The notes beneath the pieces were generated by a model. The model saw only the letters and a list, made by a program, of their open reading frames with translations. It did no database searches and was not told the origin of the DNA. From positions 5,091,547 to 5,155,546 of the forward strand of contig FN649734.1 in NCBI GenBank assembly GCA_000310025.1: a stretch of DNA of 64,000 nt, written 5' to 3'. The translations under genes and the position numbers were made by a program. This DNA is from Ectocarpus siliculosus. Lineage: Eukaryota; Sar; Phaeophyceae; Ectocarpales; Ectocarpaceae. Shown piece by piece: positions 10,601 to 20,687 of the stretch. Numbering within the stretch: position 1 is the first letter of the stretch; every line of letters begins with the position of its first letter.

Positions 10601-13521
10601 TAAAAACGGGAAAGGTTTCAAAGCGGGTGTGTGGTCGGGTCAAAAGCGTTGGTCGGATATCTTCCGCCCAATCGACACGCTCGGCCTCCAAAATCAACCT
10701 CAAGGCGAAACAGCAAGAGCAACTGCACATACGTCGGAGAGTCTTAGGCTGTGCTTGTTGGTGAAATCCCTTGTCTCTATGCGGTGCATCGTGTAATCTC
10801 CTATTTCGTCTGCCCCCATTCCATCTCTTTGCTCGGATATTCTCTGGGGGGGAGTGGGGGGTGCACTCATGGTCGTGCATGCCGTAGTCGTTAGACCATT
10901 GACCTCGCATCCCTAGAAAGCCAGGACGGAGCACGCCGGGTTCTCACCGGACCAGGCTCTCACATCACCAAGCGCGAAGTGCCATGAGGTACGGTAAACA
11001 CCGGGGGGGGGGAAGGTAGATAAAAAAAATAATAACAGGGGGGCGGGGGGCACAAAGGGCAGCGACGCACATAGCACACTGTCCCAACCATCACTGTCAT
11101 TCTTTCCGAGTTTCCCGATACGTTTTGAAAGAGAGTGGACACATCATCACCGTTCGAGATAACCCGCCAGTCGAAGAGAGGCGTTGAAGTCTTTGCAGTG
11201 AGTGGGGAAACAAACCTGCCGGATACTGCAACATTTACACGACAACGGTACAATGAGACACAATTGATCCAGCGAAAAATTGATCGCCCTGGGGCGCGCT
11301 TGTTGGCTCGTGCAGTCACCTCCAGTTTCTGAAGCACGGTTGTTGATGAACGAGGTTTCGCCATCGATAGAAAACGCGGTGTAGGAGGCGTAGATGGCAC
11401 CTGCGAGAAGGAAGGAATCGTGAAAACCGAACGGCGTTATCGCAGGCAACCTGCCGTAAACGGAAGTAGAGCCTGAACCGGGGGGCCGTTCCGTCCACAG
11501 CGAAAGAGAGTCTCAAAAGCTCTCGACAACGCATGCCCCATAACGCTATTGGCGCGCAAAACCCAACCACCAACACATCGTCAGGGGCAGCGGACGTGTG
11601 TCGTTGCTACGAGAAAGGGGCAGGGATTGAGTTGCTAAATGTCCTATTTTTAGTTGTTCTGCAAGAGTCTTTGGAATCAGACCGGGAGAGACTTCCTTCG
11701 AACAAAGTACGAGAAGCGTTTGCGGCTCGATCGACCAAACTACCATCCGCACCGCTGTGCACAGGGATAATCAGGGGGAGAGTATGCACAACATGAGCAA
11801 CACGCACAAGCAAGACCAAGGATGAGGTCTCGGGCGACTTTCCAAGAGTGCAGACTGTGCGTCGTAGGGAATAAGAGCCTATCGTGACCGGTCTTCCTAC
11901 GGCATGCAGGAGAACGAAATCACCAAAGCTAACTCCGTCGGTTCTCCGGAACGCAAACTGACGGCAATTAATCATTAACCCTGCGGTATTCAGAAAGGCT
12001 TCGCCGACGCTGACAAAAAGCTGACAAAAAGCGCATCGTCAGAAAGCAGAAGCCAAGGCAAGGTTACTTGCTGTTGGAGAGGCACAAGCTGCACGCCCGC
12101 GTGCAAACCGCCAAACGACGCAAACATCGTATCACCTAATCCGATAATTCCGGAGCGCGGAACAATACATACAGCAGTACTACTGAATGGATTAAGAAAA
12201 AGTTGAAGTCTGTCGCTTCAGATGGGCCAATGGATACCTGTGACAATTCATCACCTCCCCGTAAATCTGCTGAGTTATCCGAAAACGTCGTCTTGCCCGT
12301 GATACTAGCCCGGTCGAAGCTGTTCAAGATGTTCCATACGCCGATTGCACCTGCCGGGTCGTCGAACGCACAAACGCAGTTGAATTCATCAGCGAGACGA
12401 ACCCTAAAACAAATGTTGGAACGTGGAAGTTCCGTCTGGGACGAACGCCGCAAAAACTGTTGTGTCATGTTAGGAAAAAAAAAAAAAAAACTCTGCGACT
12501 ACAGTAGTCGAATCTTGTAATATTCCTCTTCTCAACATGACCTCTCCGCAACAGTGCGCTCTACCTCGCCAATAACTCCTTGTACTCATTTCGATCGCGC
12601 AAACACTCAAAATGGTTTGGAATCCAGCGTTAAGGCCAACTTTCCGTGCGAAGGATGGTCTTCCATAGTTCAGTTTGATTCCATGGAGATGTATCTACTT
12701 CGACAAGTCAGTCGGGAATGCCCAATGGCTGGAGAATTCACCTGCCAAGCTACGTACCACGTGCATGACACCTTCGAGAACGAAAGCGGGCTCACTTACT
12801 TCCTTGGTTCTCCAAAAATCTTGTGTCGCCGCCGATGGTGAGGTTCCCAAGGTACACGAAGATGGCACCTGCGACATGGCCATTGCTTCGTGCGGTCAGC
12901 GTCGATAGTTTCCTCGGGTCTAACCTTTGACCAGTGAGCGGGTTCGGGTTGGCACACGTGAAGGGTTATCAATGGCTGGGCTTTGCTCGGCAGCCGCACG
13001 TGGGCTTGCATGCGTACAGATTCAAAACTCGGATTCCCAGTAGGCCTACATTGTGTGCCTGTGTCCCATCATCCCATGCACGAAGAACAATGAACAACAG
13101 CAACAACAACAACAATTGCACCCACAACTACTTGCCGTCTTGCCGTAGGCGAGGTGTTACCTTACCTGCTAAGGAGGAGGAACCGTTGTTGTTGGAGAAT
13201 GTGCAGTCGGTTGCAGTGACTTGCGATTCAGAAGCTTCCACCGCCGGTCCGAAACTTCCAACAACCGAAACGCTGTCGAGTTCGAGCTGGGACCCATCCA
13301 TCGTCAACCACAAAAAGCTGGACTGCCCCCCCGCCGTCGATCACTGCTCCATCAAAAATTGACCCGGTGACCTTTAGAGAGGTTCCGTTGGATACAGCAA
13401 ACGTCTTCGTCACCACGACCTCACCACTCCACTCTACTTCAAAATCGCCTGCCCCAGAGCATTCGAGCTCGTTGGTAAGCTCCAGTGCTTCAGCTGTGCT
13501 CGAGACGCTGAGAGCCGTCAT
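1698..13521 (-). CDS. beta-helix (PMP/POMP-like) repeat surface protein with C-terminal Cys-rich module, 3' end missing
   Basis: Exons, in gene order: 13521-13166, 12868-12800, 12350-12255, 11400-11320, 10072-9995, 9518-9447, 8466-8386, 8259-8179, (8010-7944 degenerate), 7607-7524, 6695-6540, 6232-6074, 4785-4580, 3738-3613, 2089-1909, 1784-1698. Most middle exons are 69-96 nt (two are 156 and 159), start and end in phase 1, and encode one or two repeats of the type GAIY..S...F.GNT.F..N.A, as in chlamydial Pmp-like right-handed parallel beta-helices. The last exons are Cys-rich: VVCSRCVSSPCEDDD, then LDLESGYYRT with GEYCATGYQG, joined to YCAACEEGYASG. An extracellular or cell-surface role is inferred from the fold and cysteines. 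In related proteins I would expect a membrane region next, but none is seen before the LINE fragment. Exon 1 carries a 1-base frameshift in a G run (see findings). Weak repeats in the long introns may be missed or dead exons. The start at 13521 is the first ATG of the open exon; an upstream leader exon is possible. Confidence 0.72.
2323..2381. repeat. tandem duplication, about 30 bp x 2
   Basis: Two adjacent copies (2323-2352 and 2353-2381) that begin ACTTTGGAGTTC and end in AATCC, differing at a few bases. They lie in the intron between the last Cys-rich exons of the beta-helix gene. Confidence 0.85.
5337..5368. repeat. tandem duplication, 16 bp x 2
   Basis: The unit ATCTCTCCGAGCATTG occurs twice in a row in the long intron between beta-helix exons 6232-6074 and 4785-4580. 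No coding repeat was recognised around it. Confidence 0.85.
10844..10994 (+). mobile_element. tRNA-like SINE, copy a
   Basis: This block is nearly identical to the reverse complement of 26941-27089. On the plus strand it reads like a tRNA-derived head: a box-A-like stretch (GCCGTAGTCGTTAGACC, from 10880) and about 50 bases later a T-arm-like hairpin CCGG-GTTCTCA-CCGG resembling a B box. On the minus strand it ends in a C-rich tail (10844-10862). It lies inside a long intron of the beta-helix gene. The element type is inferred from the repeated copies and the tRNA-like boxes; no target-site duplication was identified. Confidence 0.6.
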
Positions 13522-14031
13522 GTATCGCGGTTCATTACCGCTCTGATGGTTTATTTAGTCGGGTTGTCTGCTGCAGTGGTTTAGTGGCGACACACATGGC
13601 GGCAGTTACAAAGTTACCGGCGACAGGATGATGAGTTGACGATGTATCGGGTTACCCGTTTCCGTCCGATCGTATGCTGCAATATACGATCGTCTGGTTG
13701 TTACCGTCTGCCGTTACTTGTTACTTGTCCTGACCAAAATGCGGTGCAACCAAGAAATGACGCGCGCGGCGGTCCGCGAATCAACGTCTCACGAATCGCA
13801 GATTCACTGGACGCCCGGTCTGCGCTGGTCCTACTAGCTGGTGCACGCCCTCGTCGAACAACCCACACCAACAAAACACCAGAGGCGAAGCAATCAGGCA
13901 GGCAAGGGCGACAGAGAGTATCGCTGCAGCTGCTGGTGAAGTATCTAGAGCCTAGGCAAGAGAGCAAGAGGGAGGAGAGAGGGAGAGCGGAGAGAGAGAC
14001 GGAGAGAGAGAGAGAGCGACCCACGACGAAG
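13522..14031. promoter_or_regulatory. shared divergent intergenic region, with GA-rich leader
   Basis: These 510 bp separate the start of the minus-strand beta-helix gene (13521) from the plus-strand bestrophin start (14032), so they should hold both promoters. The last 50 bases before the bestrophin ATG are almost pure purine (GAGA-type repeats at about 13974-14017) and probably belong to its 5' UTR. No TATA box or other defined element could be assigned with confidence. Confidence 0.4.
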
Positions 14032-17000
14032 ATGGCGAGAATATGCCGCCGAGCTGCTGTGGTTGCGGTCGCCGTGTGCAGCACCTGCCCAGCCTCGAGC
14101 TTCACCCCTTCCACGTTCGTCGGAGGAGGAGCGCAGAGCGCCGTGCTCTGCGGGAAGCCATCAGGCTCTTCGCAGCTCGTATCGCCACACGCGTGTGATG
14201 CATCAACGACGACGATGGCGATGGGATCTGCTGGGGGAAAGAAGAGGGCAAGGGTTCGGAAAGTTTGGCGGCGGGGACATGTCCAGGCCCGCGAGGTCAA
14301 GGACAAGCTCAACGCTGGGGTGTGGGACAAGTTCAGGGCCCCGCCGGATACCCGGGGGCACGACGAGGTTACGTTCAGGAGCGGCTTCGAGGGGAGAACG
14401 CTGACGATCCCTCAAGGTGGGTGCTGTCGGCGTCCATTTCGGTGTTGTCGTACTTTTTTCTCTTTCCGATGATGACTGCTGCTGATAAATTGATCCACAC
14501 AGGTATGTACCGCATATCATATATCGACGTGGTTTAGAAGTTGATCAGTGGCAACATTGATGCTCCCCGTTACTGCTACTGCTGGAGCCCTGTGGTGCTG
14601 TTTTTGTCCTGTTTCCTGGTTGGCCTACTACCTCACCCTAGATTTGATGGCGCCTCGGTGGCCTCTATTCGCCGTCGGGCGATGCGTCACGAATGATGAT
14701 GATGGCGATCGAGATTCCAGGACCGTTGGATTGTTGGACGGACTGGTGTCACGCGTCGACGCGCTGGCTTGTTTGTTGCGTTTGAGGGCAATGTGGACTT
14801 GCACTTCAACTGGCTTTAGATCTCTGCAGCGAGACAGAATTGCTGCTGTGACGCGCTATCTCTGTACTGTACAATGCTCAAAATAGCCCCCAAGAAGAAA
14901 TGGTCTTCGCACGCGCGATGTGCTTGTATCCACCCGGTGATGGTTGACCAATCTTTGTCATACATGCAGCATATTCTACAAGCGCAACTATGCATATGCG
15001 TATGTACATTAGTTCAACGTTTTTCCGGGCGCGGTTGCTCGACCGTTACAGTAGCAGCAGGTGACGCCAGAACTGCTCTCCGTTCGACTTGAACAAGTGT
15101 ACCATCGCCCTTCGGCAGAGGAAGGCCGGCAGCGGGGAGAGCATTACATTGTATCTTTATAACCTCGCGCTATTTTGTTGGACTGTGTCCGAAAGGCATC
15201 AATCCATCTTTTTTGCGACGGATAAAGTACATGCCATAAAAGGTAGCAGGGTCAATGTCAAATGTAGGCAGATGCCACATGCAGGGACGCACTCTTTTGG
15301 AAGTATCGGCGTGATCCGCACTGGGAGGCGTTGGGGCCTACGTTACTCTGTGTTCGTGCACGTATGGGTGGAGCCGTCGGTTGTTCATCATACTACTCTG
15401 GAACCAGTATAATAGTCAGGATTGAGGTCGGCCGCACACATCACCCGTATTTTTTGAAAATGCATCTCGCCAATAAACCAAGGATCTAAACTACAGCAGT
15501 ATACCGTATGCATACATGCGGCGCGGCTTTCCATTGCAGTCTATGGCGTAGCACACTCTGGGAGTATCGCATCCGTTCTATTTGTACAAACAGCGGCATG
15601 CGGGTATGTAGGCGATTGACCGGCCCTCGCAGCCCCTCGAATCGAATGTTTAGTGGCGGCTGTGCATCGAACATTCCATTGGAATATTCGTCAACGGGCG
15701 GCAAGGGGGATCTCACATTCATTTTACAAGATATCGTGTTTTCTTGGCACCGTTTCGTCGCATCTTTTCGTTTTGGTTTTCGCCGTGGACTGGCTTGATG
15801 GCGTCAACTACCGGGCCTGCGACTTGGCATGCGTACCGTACGTTCTCATTTTTTTGTGCTGAGAGTGTTCTGTTTTGTCGCGTTCGTACTTGAAAATATG
15901 AATATATGGACCGCATCGAACATTCTCTTCCCTGGTTTATCCTTGTCACCCTCAAATCATTGTCTGCTCTCCCCCCCCCCCTGCCCCCCTCTCTCCGCAT
16001 CAAACATTCCCTTCCCTGGTTTATACTTGAGTTGTCAAATCATCATCTGCTCTCTCCCCCTGCACTCCTCTTCGCATCGAACATTCCCTTCCTTGTCTCA
16101 TCCTTGAATTTCTCAAATCATCGCATGCTCTCCCCCCCGCCCCCCTCTCTCGATCTCAGCCGAGAGATATTCGTCGTCCGCATGGTGGCACAACCTCCGC
16201 ACGCTGCCCACAAGCGTCATCCTGCACCGAATCAAGCACCCGCTGCTGGTCCAGACCTTCTGGGCGACAGCGGTTTCCTTGGTGCACGCTGGGTTGGGTG
16301 GTGTCCACTCTATGAGCATTAAGGTGATGGGTGTGCATACAGCATCAAGGTGATCATAAGTTTTCAGAAGTATTTTTTGAGTGCAAATTTTTTTATTGCT
16401 TCAAGGGGATCTGCTGTAGAAGTAGAGAGTATGAACGTTTTGCGGTGGTGGTCTTGTGTCATCTGTTTGTTTTGTTTGGAAGGACGAAAAAAGAATACGT
16501 GCGTGTCTTTTATTTGTCTTCGTTATTTTTTGGGTTTGTAGTAGACAAGTGTGCTAATAGTTTGTTAGACGCTGTCTCCGAACGTCACCTCTCCATTACT
16601 GCTCCATCGACAACAAGTTTCCGACACTAACCCGGAACGCTCTTCGCTGTACGTGTCCTTCGGTGCTGTACGATACGTGGCCGTTTTTCGTTATCTCTGC
16701 AGCCGCACACTCTGCTCGGTTCCGCTCTGGGTCTGCTCCTGGTTTTCCGCACCAACGCGGCGTACCAGCGGTTTCAGGAAGGGCGCAAGCTGTGGGAGGA
16801 GGTGTTGAACGTGTCGAGAGACATCGCCCGGATGAGCACCCTCTACGAAGACGGTGCGCATGATGAGCAAACGGTGTGCACGGCCGTGTTGGGCTGCCGT
16901 GTGTCATGTCTTGTCGCGACGAATTCATATCGACAACGGTACAAGAGTTGTGAAGCATAGCTCCATCTTCGCCGGGCGTGATTTTAAGAGCTATGTATGC

Positions 17001-20000
17001 ATAGCTCCATCTGTGCCCGACGTGATTTGCCACCGTCGTCGCTCGTATTGTACAACATCCACTTGGTGTGGTGGTCTCGCCTTACTCCGCCGAAGACCTC
17101 CGGTCCGCAGAGGTGTTTCGCGTCAACAGGTGGCTCTCCCTCCCGCGATTGTCTAATAGAACGTGCTGTCGTAAGGTCTGCCATACTTTAAATGTATATC
17201 TGACTTTTGTGTTGCGGCCTGTCGGTGATTTTTTTCTTGGATGCTCCAGTCTTCGGGAGGCGATTAGTCCAGCGCATCGCCAACCTCTTGGCCTGCCACG
17301 CCGTCATCCTTCAGGTGTGTTTTTGTCTGTGTGCCCACCAGCAGCGACGTGTAAAGGTCGAGATCGACAACCCCCACATGTTTACATTTTTTTTTTGTGT
17401 CCCCCCTGTTGACATTTTTGTGTGTGCCTTGCCTGTGAAGGTGAAGTTCATCCCCGCCCTGGGGTGAACGCTGCACAGGCGCAAGACCACAAGGCTTGCC
17501 GAGTTTCTGGGAAAACTACCCCGTTCAGAACAAACCATGGGCTATTCTCTTTTACCCCCGTGTTGTGAACTGGGAGGTTTGATTTGACAATGCCTCCTGA
17601 ATAACCCCCTCCCCAAAACAAAACAAAACGTAAGGGTACGCCCTGCCCCCCCCCCCCGTCTCTGCTTTATATGTGATGTGTTTTGCAGGAACACCTTCAA
17701 GGGTACAAGCTGCCGCGAGTGTGGGAGGACCTCCTTCGGCCGGAAGAGGTTAGGGATCTCATGACGACCAACTGCAACCGCCCCCTCAAGGTCGTCAACA
17801 TGATCTCCCGTGAGGTGAGAACGGGGAAGAGAGAGAAAAAGAAAAGAAAAAAAGAGACAAAAGAATGAGACAGAGAGGAGTGAGGCAGACAGAAAGACAG
17901 ACAGGCAAACAGGTATGGTTGGTATCGTTGGAAGGCGACTCCCCTTTTACGCCTCCTGATTTTGTCTGAGTGCACCTACAGAAGTGGGGTACGTCGGCAG
18001 TTATCATCCAAGGTTTTAATACTACAGGACCCCGCACCGACATGACCAGAACCAGGTTTTCTAGAGAATCTGGAGGTTGAGTTGTGAACTGCTGTTTCAG
18101 GTTTCCGTTTGAAACATGCCACCTTCACACGCGGAATGCGGCGGTTTTGTAGTGGTATTGCATGCATGCATAGCGCGCCTCACTGACGGTTACAACTCCG
18201 CTTTCGCTGTGCGACACGTGCAGATCAAGTCAGTGCCGTACCGATGCGAAGACTGGTCCTCTCGCGAACGCCTGGCGATCCTGTCCATGTGCAACAAGCT
18301 CGGGTCCACGATAGGGGGGTGCGAACGGCTCGTGCAGACCCCGGTGCCCCTCCACTACGTGCGTCACACGAGTCGGTTCCTTACGATATGGTGCTTCCTC
18401 CTGCCGCTCGTGATCGGTGAGTGTACCCTGGGAGTGCCTGTGTTTGTGCCCTATTCGGCTTGTAGCCGTTGATCTTTGTAATCTACTGGAGTATGTCGGT
18501 AAACACCCTTGACTACCATGAAAGGTCAGTCCGTCCGTTCCGTTGGATTGTATGGTACGGAAGAGGAAGAACTGGGTGATTTTTTTTTGTTGTTGTTGTC
18601 ATGTCCAGACTGCAAACAATATCCTCAAGCGGTAGATCACACACGAGACATCGGACTCGCCGTGCTGTTGCACAAAGGGGCTGTAAGGCTATCGCGTCTG
18701 CTAGATGCCGGTACTGCTGTTCCTCGCCAAGCCTATAGATATTTGTCGTTGCTGTCACTCTCTTGTCTCACCCCCCCCCCCCCCTCTTTCACCTCATGTG
18801 TCAGTTGGAGAGATGGGAATGGCCACGGCTCCAGTGGTGTTCCTGGCAACGTGGGCTCTCTTCGGCATCCAAGAGATCGGCCTCCTTATCGAAGACCCCT
18901 TCCAGGTATTGAAGCTCTTTACATGTACGCCATGTGCAATGGTCAATGTAAAATGTAAATGGGCCTAAGGTGGTATACATACATGATGTACCGCCGCCGG
19001 TGCAGCGTTCTTTCATGTTCCACCTCCCTTGGGGGTCCCACGAACGCCTTTCTTCTTTCTTTGCCCGTTGAGGCTTCCGTGAGGATGAACCTACTCCCGT
19101 CAAGAGAGTTCTTTGGAACACTCCAGCCTCTTGAGGTTTTCTCGGGGGACCTGCGCGACCCCCCCTTCCCTCGGGCAAGCAACAGCTGTAGTTTCTTGAC
19201 CGAAGCGGGGAACCTTTTTGGTTGGTCATGTCCGCTAGAGGGTGCTGAGATTCTGTGGGAAGGAAAGCATGGCCGCGGGTAACGTCGTCTTCCTCTAAAG
19301 GAGCGCATCGACTCGAATTTTTTGTCCTTCATATCTAGGTGTTGCGGTTTTTTCACCGACTGCATAACCGTTTGGTGGCGAGCTTAGATATTTTTTCAAG
19401 CGATGTATCAACCCCCGCCCCCCCCCCTCGTTACTTTCCCTATATCCCCTCCGTTTCCTCAGTCCGCGCTGAGCCTGGATATCATGTGTAACTCCGTCTA
19501 CACCGACGTCATGCAGACGGTGGGGGTGGCTGACCCCACGCTTCCGCAGCAGCCGATACCGATGCAGGTCAGCAAGGGGTCTGTCGGCTGCGGATGCTGC
19601 TGCTGCTGCTGCATCTTTTTTTGTTGATTTTGTTTTGTGTCGCGCGAAGCCCTAGTTGTTCCGCCCATGAAGGCACCTACCTTTGTGTTCCCTCAAGTCT
19701 CACCCTCTGCCATGATTTTCTTGGTGTTCGGAACTTTTTCTCGGCTTTTGTTACCGTCCGCGTTGGTCCTTTTGTCCATTTTCGTCAGTATTGCGAAACC
19801 GCCTTGAAAATGGCCATGCTTGTCTCTTCTCCTACAAAAGAAAACCGAGATTCGGTGTGTGCCCTGCCTTCCTCCTGCGTGTCGCGGCTGATGCGGCAGA
19901 AATGCACCCCTGCCAAACGGCGTGTAGACTGGCGCCAAGATACGTGGTGGCATGAACACACATAGGAGTCAACACATGGGAGTACACAACACAGCAGACG

Positions 20001-20216
20001 CACAACAGGATATAGTTTACCACCCGCCACGCCGAAATCGGAACCAACATTTTCTCATGTCCCTCGGCGCCTTCACAGGTGGGTATCGCGGTTGCGGACC
20101 TCCAGGACACCCGTGTGGACCAAGACGTCGTCCCGCTCTCCGCCCGCTGCAAGCACCCGGTCCTTGCCGACTGGAACCACGACGCAAGCGAGCGGCAGAC
20201 GGAGCTGGCGCACTGA
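14032..20216 (+). CDS. bestrophin-family anion channel with plastid leader (complete, 9 exons)
   Basis: Coding exons: 14032-14416, 16160-16323, 16703-16853, 17250-17314, 17689-17814, 18224-18416, 18805-18905, 19463-19567, 20079-20216. All junctions are GT..AG, phases agree throughout, and the sum is 1,428 nt (475 aa). Bestrophin/UPF0187 hallmarks: WWHNLRTLPTSVILHRIKHP, LLGSALGLLLVFRTNAAYQR, LQGYKLP, IGGCERLV.TP.PLHYVRH and the signature EIGLLIEDPF. Hydrophobic segments fall at about residues 150-175, 184-205, 350-370 and 375-395. The N-terminus is a signal peptide whose end (PASSF, Phe24) fits the ochrophyte ASAFAP-type cleavage motif, followed by a Ser/Arg/Lys-rich transit-like stretch, so import into the plastid is inferred. 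Plastid bestrophins of plants and green algae conduct chloride or bicarbonate across thylakoids, which makes ion balance or carbon concentration the likely role. Length and motifs are normal for the family. Confidence 0.93.
15912..16150 (+). repeat. three-copy tandem repeat at the 3' end of bestrophin intron 1
   Basis: Three diverged copies of about 75-85 bp start near 15912, 15997 and 16073, each beginning GCATC(G/A)AACATTC and ending in a C-rich run. The last copy ends about 10 bases before the AG of the acceptor at 16158-16159, so the repeat supplies the polypyrimidine tract of exon 2. Confidence 0.8.
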
Positions 20217-20654
20217 GAAACCATGGTAGATATTTTTTAACCAACCATTCAGCCAGTGACGGTGGGCCTCGGAACGTTCCACGTTACTAATAATATGTTT
20301 GTCCCGTGGAAGAAGAAGAAGAAGAAAATGTCGCACGTTTTTCGACTCATAGTTTTATTCCGCTTGAGCAGTTCGGCGATTGGGTGGGTGGGTGGGTGGG
20401 CGGACGTCTGCGCCGTCTCCTACGGTGTACGCGCTGCGCTTCCACAGTGTACGCGGGGCGTGCGTAGACGAGAGAAATGGTGGCGGGGGGCGGTTATAGG
20501 GGTGTGGCACGATCGGGGTGATGGGTGGAGAGTGGTGACTGCAGTCTTGAAATGGCGTCTAGAAAGAAACAAGTGGCGTGGTGTGTGTGTATGTGTGATG
20601 ATTTCCCTTGCCGAAGGAGGTTTAGCGGGAGGGAGTCCGGTAGTGGTGTATCTA

Positions 20655-20687
<33 letters not shown>

